Below are positions 47,034 through 54,917 of a DNA stretch of 64,000 nt, piece by piece (the first letter of the stretch is position 1; each line of letters starts with the position of its first letter). The position numbers were made by a program, and so were the translations under genes. The notes below the pieces were generated by a model that did no database searches, was not told the DNA's origin, and saw only the letters and a list, made by a program, of their open reading frames with translations. Source of the stretch: Pseudomonas sp. Choline-02u-1 (GTDB lineage Bacteria; Pseudomonadota; Gammaproteobacteria; Pseudomonadales; Pseudomonadaceae); NCBI RefSeq assembly GCF_002836515.1, contig NZ_PJBC01000060.1, positions 186,001 through 250,000 on the forward strand, in the 5' to 3' direction.

Positions 47034-48080
47034 TCATGGAGCGGAAGGGGTTTTGCCCAGCCAGCCGAGCAGCGCCTGATGAAATTTCTCCGGCTCTTCC
47101 ATTTGCGGCGCATGGCCCATGCCCGGGAATTCGATCAGCGTCGACTGGGGAATCAGCTTGGCGACCTGTTTGCCGAGCACTTCGTAATGACCAATCTTCG
47201 CTTTCACCTCAGGCGGCGCGAGGTCCTTGCCGATGGCGGTGGTGTCGGAGGTGCCGATCAGCAACAGGGTCGGCATCTTCAGATTCTTGAATTCGTAGTA
47301 CACCGGCTGGGTGAAGATCATGTCGTAGATCAGCGCCGAGTTCCACGCGACCTGGGTCTTGCCCGGGCCTTTGCTCAGGCCGGCGAGCATGTCGACCCAA
47401 CGATCAAATTCGGGCTTCCAGCGGCCGTCGTAATAAGTCGTGCGCTCATAGTCGCGAATGCCCTTGGCCGTGACCTTCAACTCGCGCTGGTACCACTGAT
47501 CGACGGTGCGATATGGAACGCCAAGGGCTTTCCAGTCTTCCAGACCGATCGGGTTGACCATCGCCAGTTGATCGACCTGCTCAGGAAAAAGCAGCGCATA
47601 ACGGGTGGCGAGCATGCCGCCGGTGGAGTGGCCGAGGAGGGTGGCTTTCTGGATACCCAACGCTTTGAGCAATTGCTGAGTATTGGTGGCCAGTTGCTGG
47701 AAGCTGTACTGATAGTGCTCAGGTTTGCTGGATGTACAGAAGCCGATCTGGTCTGGGGCGATGACGCGGTAACCGGCATCGCTGAGGGCCTTGATCGAAC
47801 TGTCCCAGGTCGCTGCGCAGAAATTCTTGCCGTGCATCAGCACCACGGTGCGGCCGTTGGCCTTGCCATTGGCGGCGACATCCATGTAACCCATTTGCAG
47901 TTTCTGCCCCTGGGATTCGAAGGCGAAATGTTTAAGCGTGTAGGGATATTGGAAACCTTGCAGCTGCGGGCCATAGGCAGGCCCTTCGGCGGGAGCGGTT
48001 TGAGTGGCTGCGTGCGCCATTAGCGGCAGTGCAGCGCTGAGGACGAGGCCGGGCAGCCAGCGGGAAAGCGTGACGGACAT
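47034..48080 (-). CDS. Secreted alpha/beta hydrolase
   Basis: A 348-residue hydrolase with an N-terminal signal peptide (MSVTLSRWLPGLVLSAALPL, cleaved after AHA), so probably periplasmic. The oxyanion region is VVLMHGKNFCAATWD, the nucleophile elbow GHSTGGM, and the C-terminal catalytic His in PGMGHAPQMEEP. The acid is probably the Asp in LLIGTSDTTAIG. I chose ATG 48080, with AAGGAG 8 nt upstream; the frame continues upstream without a signal peptide. It resembles epoxide hydrolase/lactonase-like members; substrate unknown. Operon with the hydroxyacid dehydrogenase. Confidence 0.88.
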   Translation of the reverse strand: MSVTLSRWLPGLVLSAALPLMAHAATQTAPAEGPAYGPQLQGFQYPYTLKHFAFESQGQKLQMGYMDVAANGKANGRTVVLMHGKNFCAATWDSSIKALSDAGYRVIAPDQIGFCTSSKPEHYQYSFQQLATNTQQLLKALGIQKATLLGHSTGGMLATRYALLFPEQVDQLAMVNPIGLEDWKALGVPYRTVDQWYQRELKVTAKGIRDYERTTYYDGRWKPEFDRWVDMLAGLSKGPGKTQVAWNSALIYDMIFTQPVYYEFKNLKMPTLLLIGTSDTTAIGKDLAPPEVKAKIGHYEVLGKQVAKLIPQSTLIEFPGMGHAPQMEEPEKFHQALLGWLGKTPSAP

Positions 48081-48166
48081 AAGCACAAACTCCTTGGAAA
48101 TTGGCTGACTCTGTAAGGCCGGGATTACGCCGACGTTAAACAATGGCAATCATGCGGGCGGTTGGT

Positions 48167-48601
48167 TCAACCGAGCCAGCCCAGCGTCAGCAAGGCCAGC
48201 ACGCCATAACGCGCGCCTTTGGCCAGCGTGACGATCAGCAGAAACCGCCCGAGTGGCTCACGCATGACACCGGCAATCAAGGTCAGCGGATCGCCGATCA
48301 CCGGCAGCCAACTGAGCAGCAGCGACCAATGCCCATAGCGCTCGTAATGCTTGCGCGCCGTGGTCATATGCCGCGGACTGACCGGGAACCAGCGGCGATC
48401 CTGAAAACGCTCGAGACCACGGCCCAGCCACCAGTTGACCAATGAACCGAGCACGTTGCCCAGCGTCGCCACCGCGAGCAGCCCCCACAGCCAATATCGC
48501 TCACTGATGATCAGACCGACCAGCAGCGCCTCGGATTGCAATGGCAGCAATGTCGCCGCGCCAAACGCGGCAAAGAACAGACCGAAGTAGGCTGCACCCA
48601 T
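48167..48601 (-). CDS. YqaA/DedA-related inner-membrane protein
   Basis: A 144-residue protein with about three to four membrane helices. The pattern is that of YqaA, the short branch of the DedA/SNARE-associated family: LPLQSEALLVGLI near the start, GNVLGSLVNWWLGRG, and the reentrant-loop region LLSWLPVIGDPLTLIAG with the family's conserved G-D. DedA proteins flip lipids or support envelope proton balance; function of the YqaA branch is not settled. The ATG at 48601 overlaps the DUF411 stop (TGATG), so the two are coupled. A TTG one codon earlier is also possible. Confidence 0.85.
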   Translation of the reverse strand: MGAAYFGLFFAAFGAATLLPLQSEALLVGLIISERYWLWGLLAVATLGNVLGSLVNWWLGRGLERFQDRRWFPVSPRHMTTARKHYERYGHWSLLLSWLPVIGDPLTLIAGVMREPLGRFLLIVTLAKGARYGVLALLTLGWLG

Positions 48602-49047
48602 CAACGGGCCGGGTAATCCGCCACCACCACGTCAGCGCCGTCCTTCTTCAGGCCGATCACTTGGTACGCATCGCTCATGCCGTCCATTTCCATCCCCGGC
48701 GAACCCATCGGCATGCCTGGCGCGGCAACGCCCAGCAGATCGTCGCGCTTGCTCAGCGCCAGCACTTGATCGGCCGGCACATGACCTTCGACGAATTTGC
48801 CATTGATGATCGCGGTATGGCAGGACGCCAGGCGCGGCGGTACGCCGTGCTGCTGTTTAAAGCTGCTCATGTCGCTTTCGACGTGGTCTTCGACTTTGAA
48901 ACCGTTGGCTTCGAGATGGCTGATCCATTTTTTGCAGCACCCGCAATTGGCATCGCGATGCACTTCGATCGGGATCAGTTCGGCGGCTTGCGCCAGGGAG
49001 GAGATGAACAGGGCGCTCAGGGCGAGCAGACGCAGTTGGCTTCGCAT
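48601..49047 (-). CDS. DUF411 metal-binding periplasmic protein
   Basis: A 148-residue exported protein. Signal peptide MRSQLRLLALSALFISSLAQA, then the DUF411 core VHRDANCGCCKKWISHLEANGF with a C-x-C-C motif, a second Cys in ASCHTAI, and a Met-rich stretch (PGMPMGSPGMEMDGM). The fold is thioredoxin-like, and the Cys and Met clusters suggest copper binding, as in DUF411 proteins near copper resistance genes. No other copper gene is near. ATG 49047 was chosen for the signal peptide; the Shine-Dalgarno is weak. Coupled to the YqaA-like gene. Confidence 0.88.
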   Translation of the reverse strand: MRSQLRLLALSALFISSLAQAAELIPIEVHRDANCGCCKKWISHLEANGFKVEDHVESDMSSFKQQHGVPPRLASCHTAIINGKFVEGHVPADQVLALSKRDDLLGVAAPGMPMGSPGMEMDGMSDAYQVIGLKKDGADVVVADYPAR

Positions 49048-49259
49048 GGGGATGGGCTCTCGACTCGGTGACGGGCAAAAAGAACGCATTTTGACCGGTT
49101 TTTCCGCCCCGGCATCAACTGAGTGTATCCAGTTGCTACAAGGCAGGCTGACAGGATGATTATGGATCAAGGCTGACAGGGGGATGAGGGAGAGGTGGCT
49201 GGATGGTCAGAAAGGTATGACATGTTGATCGCAATGTCGATGCGAATCAGATCCCTGCT

Positions 49260-49298
49260 CCCACACTGGATTGTCTGCTATCGGCAATCCAGTGTGGG
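49260..49298 (-). terminator. 14-bp perfect inverted repeat after the chemoreceptor gene
   Basis: CCCACACTGGATTG (49260-49273) and CAATCCAGTGTGGG (49285-49298) form a perfect 14-bp stem with an 11-nt loop, 10 nt beyond the chemoreceptor stop. No U-run follows on the minus strand, so it may stabilise the 3' end rather than terminate. The rest of 49048-49308 holds nothing I can support. Confidence 0.55.
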
Positions 49299-49308
49299 TG
49301 GTGAAGAC

Positions 49309-51300
49309 TCAACTGACCTTGAACCGCCCCATGATCGCGCTGACGCGGCTATTGGCTTCCAGCAACTGGCGGGTGTTCAACTCACTGGCCTGGCCGCTCT
49401 GGACCAACTCATCGACCATGTGGCGGATCTGCACCATGCTGCGGTTGATCTCTTCGGTGACCGCGCTTTGCTGTTCAGCGGCAGTGGCGATCTGAGTGCT
49501 GAGGCTGTTGATGTGGCTGACCGAACCGGCCATTTCGTCCAGACCCGAGTTGACCCGTGCCGTGGCGTCGGCGGCGGACTGGCAACTGGCCTGGGTGTTT
49601 TCCATGGCGCTGACTGAGGAACTCACGCCCTGGGTCAGGCGGGTCAACATTTCGTTGATTTCGGAAGTGCTGGCCTGAGTGCGTGCGGCGAGGGCGCGGA
49701 CTTCATCCGCCACCACTGCAAAGCCGCGACCCTGTTCCCCGGCACGCGCGGCTTCAATCGCTGCGTTGAGGGCGAGCAGGTTGGTCTGCCCGGCAATCGC
49801 GCCGATCACGCCAAGGATTTCGGTGATGCGCTGGGCGTCCTGCTGCATGTTTTCAACTTTGTGTGTAGCGCTGGCGACCTCGTCAATCAGCGCGACCACG
49901 CTGTTGGTCGCTTCACCGACCACGACGCGTGAGCGATCGGCGTTCTCGTTGGCGCGCTGGGTGAACGCTGCGGTTTCGGCGGCGTTTTGCGCAACGCTTT
50001 CGGCGGTCGAGCTCATTTCGGTAATGGCAGTGACGGTCTGGTCGGTTTCCGAGGCGTGACGCAGCAGGATCTGGCTGGTGTGTGCCGAGGTGCGCTGCAG
50101 GTTGTCGAGGCTCGAAGCCATGGCGCCGGTGGCCTGAGTGACTTCGCCGATCATGTTTTGCAGGTAGGCGATGAAGGTGTTGACCGAATGGCCGATCGCA
50201 CCGAGCTCGTCTTCAGCGCGAATGGTGATGCGGCGAGTCAGGTCGGCGTCGCCGCTCGACAGCGAGTCGATGTTGGCTTTGAGGGCTTTCATGCGCTGCA
50301 CCAGCTTGCGAATCGCGTAAACCTGCAACAGCACCAGCAGGATCACCAGCGGAATCTGGATCAGGCTCAGGCTGTTGAGCACATCGTCGCGCTGGGCGGT
50401 GAGCATTTTGGTGGGCAGGGCGGTGGCGAGGAACCACGGTGTGCCCTCGATAGGGCGCATAAAGAATGTCGCGGCTTCACCGTTGTTGTCGAACTCGACC
50501 CGTTGCGCTTTATCGCGATTCTGCAGGCCGGTCTTGATCTGATTGACGAAGGTCGAGCTGGCCGCCAGTTCGCTGATGTTCTTCAATACGATCGGGCCGC
50601 TGATGCGCGAGCTGTTGCTGATGATCTTGCCGTCAGCCTCAACGATGAGCATCTCGGCATTAAGGTCTTTTTCCTTGCGCGCTACCAGGTCGTTGAAGAA
50701 GCCCAGGGTCACGTCGATGGTCGAAACGCCCCAGGCACTGCCGTTCTTGTAGATAGCCATGGCGCAGTTGGTGCGCGGCTCGGCACTGGCATCGTCTTTA
50801 TAGGCAGCGGCCCATGCGCACTGGCCGCGCGGGGTGGCCATGCCGCCCTTGTGCCAGCTCTGGTCGTAGTAGTTGGGTGCCGCATCGCTGTTCCAGAACG
50901 TATTGACCTTGAGCTGGCCCGAGGCGTCGCGATGCCAGAAGGTGCTGAACTTGTTGCGCCCGGCTTCACGCTGGCCGGGCAACGGCCAGATGCCGCCGCC
51001 GAAGACTTTCGGTTCGCCGTACTGATCCACCAGCCCTGGCAACACTACATCGATGGCAGCGCTGTCGAGCAGCGGGATGGTCTGAGTGATGCTGCGTTGC
51101 TGCGCCTGTACCTTGTTCAGTTCGCCCTGAATCTGTACCGCGACCTCGGCGATGCGGTTGAGCACGACCTTCTCTTCGGTATCGCGCAGGGTCGGCGCGA
51201 CCAATTGGCTGATGCCGGCCACGGTCAGCACTGACAACAGCAGGATAAACAGAACCAGAAACAGCGTGTAGCGAGCCTGAATAGTGCGCAGTGCGGGCAT
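49309..51300 (-). CDS. Methyl-accepting chemotaxis protein with dCache-type sensor
   Basis: A 663-residue chemoreceptor. TM1 (about residues 12-33), a large periplasmic domain (about 34-310) with a dCache-like pattern (FWHRDASGQLKVNTFW, GVSTIDVTLGFFNDLV), TM2 (about 313-333), a HAMP domain, and a cytoplasmic signalling helix with the conserved tip GEQGRGFAVVADEVRALAAR. It relays ligand binding to CheA/CheW. Cache receptors of this kind often bind amino acids, polyamines or organic acids, and the ligand here is not predictable. AAGGA lies 8 nt before the ATG. A FliA-type promoter at 51365-51391 puts it in the flagellar regulon. No che genes are near. Confidence 0.93.
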   Translation of the reverse strand: MPALRTIQARYTLFLVLFILLLSVLTVAGISQLVAPTLRDTEEKVVLNRIAEVAVQIQGELNKVQAQQRSITQTIPLLDSAAIDVVLPGLVDQYGEPKVFGGGIWPLPGQREAGRNKFSTFWHRDASGQLKVNTFWNSDAAPNYYDQSWHKGGMATPRGQCAWAAAYKDDASAEPRTNCAMAIYKNGSAWGVSTIDVTLGFFNDLVARKEKDLNAEMLIVEADGKIISNSSRISGPIVLKNISELAASSTFVNQIKTGLQNRDKAQRVEFDNNGEAATFFMRPIEGTPWFLATALPTKMLTAQRDDVLNSLSLIQIPLVILLVLLQVYAIRKLVQRMKALKANIDSLSSGDADLTRRITIRAEDELGAIGHSVNTFIAYLQNMIGEVTQATGAMASSLDNLQRTSAHTSQILLRHASETDQTVTAITEMSSTAESVAQNAAETAAFTQRANENADRSRVVVGEATNSVVALIDEVASATHKVENMQQDAQRITEILGVIGAIAGQTNLLALNAAIEAARAGEQGRGFAVVADEVRALAARTQASTSEINEMLTRLTQGVSSSVSAMENTQASCQSAADATARVNSGLDEMAGSVSHINSLSTQIATAAEQQSAVTEEINRSMVQIRHMVDELVQSGQASELNTRQLLEANSRVSAIMGRFKVS

Positions 51301-51683
51301 GGAACTGATCCTTGAGCGGCTTTTTGTTGAACGGCGGGAATTGAAACAGGGCGGGTATCACAGCGTATCGTCGTTCTGCGCCGAAGCTTTAGCTGCTTGC
51401 GTGCCTAAACAAATGCGTAGCGATGACCGGTTAGTTTCGCAATTGAGCCGCCGTGATCAGCGCTAAACAGGAATCTTCGTGATACGGCCAGACAGGTTCT
51501 AACCGAACTGGCGGCGCGGGCGTGGGTTGCGGCAAATCGACCGGGCGGCCTCAAGGTGGCCGATCCTGCAGCCAAAACGCCTCAGCGGCTGTAACATGAG
51601 CCTCCGTTTGTGTCGCGTTTACTCAGAATCCTCAGAGCAGGTGGCCTGCAAGCGGACACATTTCTACGTTTCAGGAAACCGCA
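51301..51683. other. 383-bp divergent intergenic region
   Basis: Apart from the FliA-type promoter reading left, I see no gene or RNA here. There is a short GC-rich palindrome near 51543-51562 (GGCGGCC ... GGTGGCCG) and no clear promoter for the rightward small gene. Confidence 0.5.
51365..51391 (-). promoter_or_regulatory. FliA (sigma-28) promoter of the chemoreceptor gene
   Basis: On the minus strand TAAA (51391-51388), a 15-bp spacer and GACGATAC (51372-51365) match the sigma-28 consensus TAAA-N15-GCCGATAA at all of the -35 and 6 of 8 bases in the -10. It lies about 65 bp before the ATG. Confidence 0.65.
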
Positions 51684-51872
51684 ATGACCCAGAAGCAACG
51701 CTTGATTTATTCGATTCTGATCGCTTTGTCCGTACTGGCGATCATGCTCGGCCTGTCCTGGCTGCAAAACGCCGGAATGATCACTGAAAAAACTTTCCAG
51801 TACGTCGCGATTGGCGTGGCAGTGATTGTGGTGGTGATCAATGGCGTAATGCGCCGCAAGGTCAAGCCCTGA
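51684..51872 (+). CDS. Small two-helix membrane protein
   Basis: A 62-residue protein with two membrane helices (about residues 8-28, LIYSILIALSVLAIMLGLSW, and 39-55, FQYVAIGVAVIVVVING) and a basic C-terminus (MRRKVKP). AGGAAA lies 6-7 nt before the ATG. It is convergent with the Fur-like gene and divergent from the chemoreceptor. I do not recognise a family and give no function. Confidence 0.75.
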   Translation: MTQKQRLIYSILIALSVLAIMLGLSWLQNAGMITEKTFQYVAIGVAVIVVVINGVMRRKVKP

Positions 51873-51889
51873 CGTTTATTTCACAGGCC

Positions 51890-52267
51890 TCATTCGTCGC
51901 TGAGGACCGCAGCAGCGTGCGGGTGCAGGCTGTAACTCTTGTCGGCGTTGAAGGTGATCACACCTTCGGCGCACAAGCGTTTAAGCACTTCGCGGACGCT
52001 GAGAAAAGACAGCGGCACGTCCAGATCGAGCAACTGGCTATGCACACCGCGCACGCCCAAGCGGCGATTGCTCTGTGCTGCCACCAGCAGCGCGTCGATG
52101 ACTTTCAGCCGAATCAGGCTGGTGCGCAGGCCGAAACTCTTCAATAGAACGCGGATGCGCTCGTTGCCCGGACGCTCGCCGCGCTGGGTGAAATTGTCGG
52201 TGTGCGTACTTATGGAAACGCTCTGTGGCGTCTGGCTACCGTCCGATGGTAGTTGCGAGTTGTACAT
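51890..52267 (-). CDS. Fur-like winged-helix protein lacking the metal-binding half
   Basis: A 125-residue protein. After about 35 polar residues comes a winged helix like the Fur N-terminal domain: IRVLLKSFGLRTSLIRLKVIDAL, LGVRGVHSQL, LSFLSVREVLKRLCAEGVI and a wing (TFNADKSYSL). The Fur C-terminal dimerisation domain with its His/Cys metal sites is absent, and the chain ends LHPHAAAVLSDE. ATG 52267 has AAGGAG 8 nt upstream. It lies next to pvdQ, an iron-regulated gene, in divergent orientation. DNA binding is inferred; it may respond to something other than metal or dimerise with Fur. Confidence 0.72.
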   Translation of the reverse strand: MYNSQLPSDGSQTPQSVSISTHTDNFTQRGERPGNERIRVLLKSFGLRTSLIRLKVIDALLVAAQSNRRLGVRGVHSQLLDLDVPLSFLSVREVLKRLCAEGVITFNADKSYSLHPHAAAVLSDE

Positions 52268-52425
52268 GCGATTACTCCTTTTCAGAGCCAGATCGGGAAA
52301 GGTTTTGTTGCGTTCTCTAAACAAGACGTTTCAGCACGACAAATCATGAAAGAAAAGATGTAGAAATTTCGTCGCCAATTCGTCCCAGCCTCGTGATGAC
52401 GGCGCGGTCTCGGTGGTTTTCTCGC

Positions 52426-52448
52426 TAAATATTTTTTCTCAGCTTCGT
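52426..52448 (+). promoter_or_regulatory. Candidate PvdS iron-starvation box upstream of pvdQ
   Basis: GCTAAAT (TAAAT at 52426-52430), a 15-bp spacer and CGT (52446-52448) resemble the PvdS-type box TAAAT-N16/17-CGT, one base shorter than usual. It lies about 65 bp before the GTG start of pvdQ, which is PvdS-controlled in P. aeruginosa. Confidence 0.45.
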
Positions 52449-52510
52449 TTCTTCGACAGGCTCATTGCGCGTGGACGCAGGGGCAACCGACCTTTCGATC
52501 AGGAGCGAGC

Positions 52511-54856
52511 GTGATTATTTCCAGGCAACTCACCGGGCTGGCCCTTGCCGGCACCTTATTCGGACTGAGCCTGTCGGCTCATGCACTGAGTCCGGCCACG
52601 GACACCCGCGCCGACATTCGGCGTACCAGTTTCGGCGTGCCGCACATTCGTGCCGAGAACGAGCGCGGTCTGGGTTTCGGTATCGGTTATGCCTATGCTC
52701 AGGACAATTTGTGTCTGCTGGCCAATGAAATCGTCACGGTCAATGGCGAGCGTTCCCGTTACTTTGGTCCCGAACAGTTCACCGTTGAACAACGGGAAAA
52801 TCGCGTGAGTGATGTGTTCTTCACCTGGCTCAACACACCTGCAGCGGTCGAAGCGTTCTGGCAGGCGCAACCGGCTCAGGTGCGTGATCTGGTACGAGGC
52901 TACGCCGCCGGTTACAACCGCTATCTGGCCGAACGCCGTCAACAGGGACTGCCGCAGCAATGCCAGGGTGAATGGGTGCGTGAGATCCACGCCGAGGATC
53001 TGGTCAAGCTGACGCGGCGCCTGCTGGCAGAAGGCGGGGTGGGCCAGTTCGCCGAAGCCCTGGCCGGTGCGACCCCACCGCAATCCACTGCGCAGGTTCA
53101 GCGCAACGCTCAGGCCTTTCAATTGGCCGACGTACGTCAGCAGCGTTTCGCCCTCGATCGAGGCAGTAACGCCGTGGCGGTCGGCAGCGAGCGCTCGTTC
53201 AACGGCCGCGGCATGTTGCTGGCCAACCCGCATTTTCCCTGGGTGGGTGGAATGCGCTTCTATCAGATGCACCTGACCATTCCCGGCAAGCTGGATGTCA
53301 TGGGCGCGGCGTTGCCGGGCTTGCCGATGATCAACATCGGTTTCAACCAGCATCTGGCCTGGACCCATACCGTCGACTCGTCGAAACACTTCACGTTGTA
53401 TCGTCTGCAACTCGATCCGAAAGATCCGACCCGTTACCTGGTCGACGGCAAGTCGCTCGCGCTGAGCAGGCAGACAGTCACCGTGCAGGTCAAGCAGGCT
53501 GATGGCCAGGTCGTACCGGTGACGCGCGACGTCTACAGTTCGCAATTCGGGCCGATCGTGCAGTGGCCGGGCAAGCTCGACTGGGACAAGCAGTACGCCT
53601 ACAGCTTGCGCGATGCCAATCTGGACAACGATCGTGTGCTCAAGCAGTGGTATGCGATGAACCAGGCCAACAGCATCTCGAATCTGCAGGACGCCGTGCA
53701 CAAGATTCAGGGCATTCCCTGGGTCAACACTCTGGCGGTGGATGACAAAGGCCAGACGCTGTACATGAACCTCTCGGTGGTGCCGAATGTCAGCGCCGAC
53801 AAGCTGGCCAAATGCAGCGACCCACGCGCGGGCCTGCACATGATTGTTCTGGACGGTTCCAACAGCGAGTGTGTCTGGGATATCGATCCGCAAGCGGCAC
53901 AGCAGGGCATATTCGCCTCCAGTCAGTTGCCGCAGTTGCTGCGCAAGGATTTTGTCCAGCACTCAAACGACTCTGCGTGGCTGGCCAATCCGGCGCAACC
54001 GCTTACCGGCTATTCCCCGCTGATCAGCCAGGACGGACAACCGCTGGGCCTGCGCTCGCGATTCGCCCTGGATCGCCTGAGCAACCTGAGCAAAAAAGGC
54101 CCGCTGGGGATCAGGGATCTGCAAAGCATGGTGATGGATGATCAGGTGTACCTGGCCACGCAGGTCATGCCTGATCTGCTGAAGTTCTGCGCATCGGATC
54201 TGGGCAGCGATGCGGCGACACTAAAGCCTGCCTGCGTCAGCCTCAAAGCCTGGGACGGCCGCGCCAATCTGGATTCCGGGCTTGGCCTGGTGCACTTCCG
54301 GAACATCATGCAGGCGCTGCTTGAATCGCCGGACATCTGGCGCGTCACCTTCGATCCGGCTGATGCGCAAAACACTCCGCGTGGTCTGGCGGTTGAACAA
54401 CCCGCTGTCGCCAAAGCGCTACGCGAGGCGATGCTGGCGTCGGTAAAACTGACTGGCAAGATGCGCCTGAAGCCGGACACGCGCTGGGGTGATATTCAAG
54501 TGGTCAGCAGCGGCGGGCAGCAAACGCCGATTCACGGCGGGCCGGGGACCCTTGGCATCTACAACGCGATGCAAAGCGTGCCCCGCGAGGACGGCAAACT
54601 GGAGGTGGTCAGCGGCACCAGTTATCTGCAAGTGGTGAGCTTCGACGAAAGCGGCCCACATGCCCAAGGGCTGTTGGCGTTCTCGTTATCAAGTGATCCG
54701 GCGTCGAAATACTCGCGCGATCAGACGGCGGCGTTTTCCAGAAAACAGTGGAGCGTTCTGCCATTTACCGAGCAGCAAATCCAGGCAGACCCGCAATATC
54801 AGGTGCAGACCATACACCAGGCACAAGAACAGGCAGGGAAGGTGGTAGCGCAGTAA
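52511..54856 (+). CDS. pvdQ: PvdQ acylase (Ntn hydrolase; pyoverdine maturation and AHL acylase)
   Basis: A 781-residue periplasmic enzyme that removes the fatty-acyl chain from the pyoverdine precursor and can also open the amide of long-chain acyl-homoserine lactones. Signal peptide at residues 1-25 (ends SAHA), then an alpha chain, and self-cleavage before Ser219 (RGSNAVAVGSERS), the nucleophile of the beta chain. The stretches GVPHIRAENERGLG, GIGYAYAQDN and MRFYQMHLTIPGKLDVMG match P. aeruginosa PvdQ closely as I remember it. The GTG start at 52511 has AGGAG 5 nt upstream. A PvdS-type box is upstream. No other pyoverdine gene is in the window. Confidence 0.92.
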   Translation: MIISRQLTGLALAGTLFGLSLSAHALSPATDTRADIRRTSFGVPHIRAENERGLGFGIGYAYAQDNLCLLANEIVTVNGERSRYFGPEQFTVEQRENRVSDVFFTWLNTPAAVEAFWQAQPAQVRDLVRGYAAGYNRYLAERRQQGLPQQCQGEWVREIHAEDLVKLTRRLLAEGGVGQFAEALAGATPPQSTAQVQRNAQAFQLADVRQQRFALDRGSNAVAVGSERSFNGRGMLLANPHFPWVGGMRFYQMHLTIPGKLDVMGAALPGLPMINIGFNQHLAWTHTVDSSKHFTLYRLQLDPKDPTRYLVDGKSLALSRQTVTVQVKQADGQVVPVTRDVYSSQFGPIVQWPGKLDWDKQYAYSLRDANLDNDRVLKQWYAMNQANSISNLQDAVHKIQGIPWVNTLAVDDKGQTLYMNLSVVPNVSADKLAKCSDPRAGLHMIVLDGSNSECVWDIDPQAAQQGIFASSQLPQLLRKDFVQHSNDSAWLANPAQPLTGYSPLISQDGQPLGLRSRFALDRLSNLSKKGPLGIRDLQSMVMDDQVYLATQVMPDLLKFCASDLGSDAATLKPACVSLKAWDGRANLDSGLGLVHFRNIMQALLESPDIWRVTFDPADAQNTPRGLAVEQPAVAKALREAMLASVKLTGKMRLKPDTRWGDIQVVSSGGQQTPIHGGPGTLGIYNAMQSVPREDGKLEVVSGTSYLQVVSFDESGPHAQGLLAFSLSSDPASKYSRDQTAAFSRKQWSVLPFTEQQIQADPQYQVQTIHQAQEQAGKVVAQ

Positions 54857-54878
54857 AAGTTCATCACCTGAAACAAAC

Positions 54879-54917
54879 GAAGGCCGCCTCCCGCAAGGGA
54901 CGCGGCCTTCAGCTTTT
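54879..54917. terminator. Bidirectional hairpin between pvdQ and the FecR gene
   Basis: GAAGGCCGC (54879-54887) and GCGGCCTTC (54902-54910) form a 9-bp stem. AGCTTTT follows on the plus strand and CGTTTGTTT on the minus strand, so it can serve both convergent genes; it reaches into the stop codon of the fecR-like gene. Confidence 0.65.
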
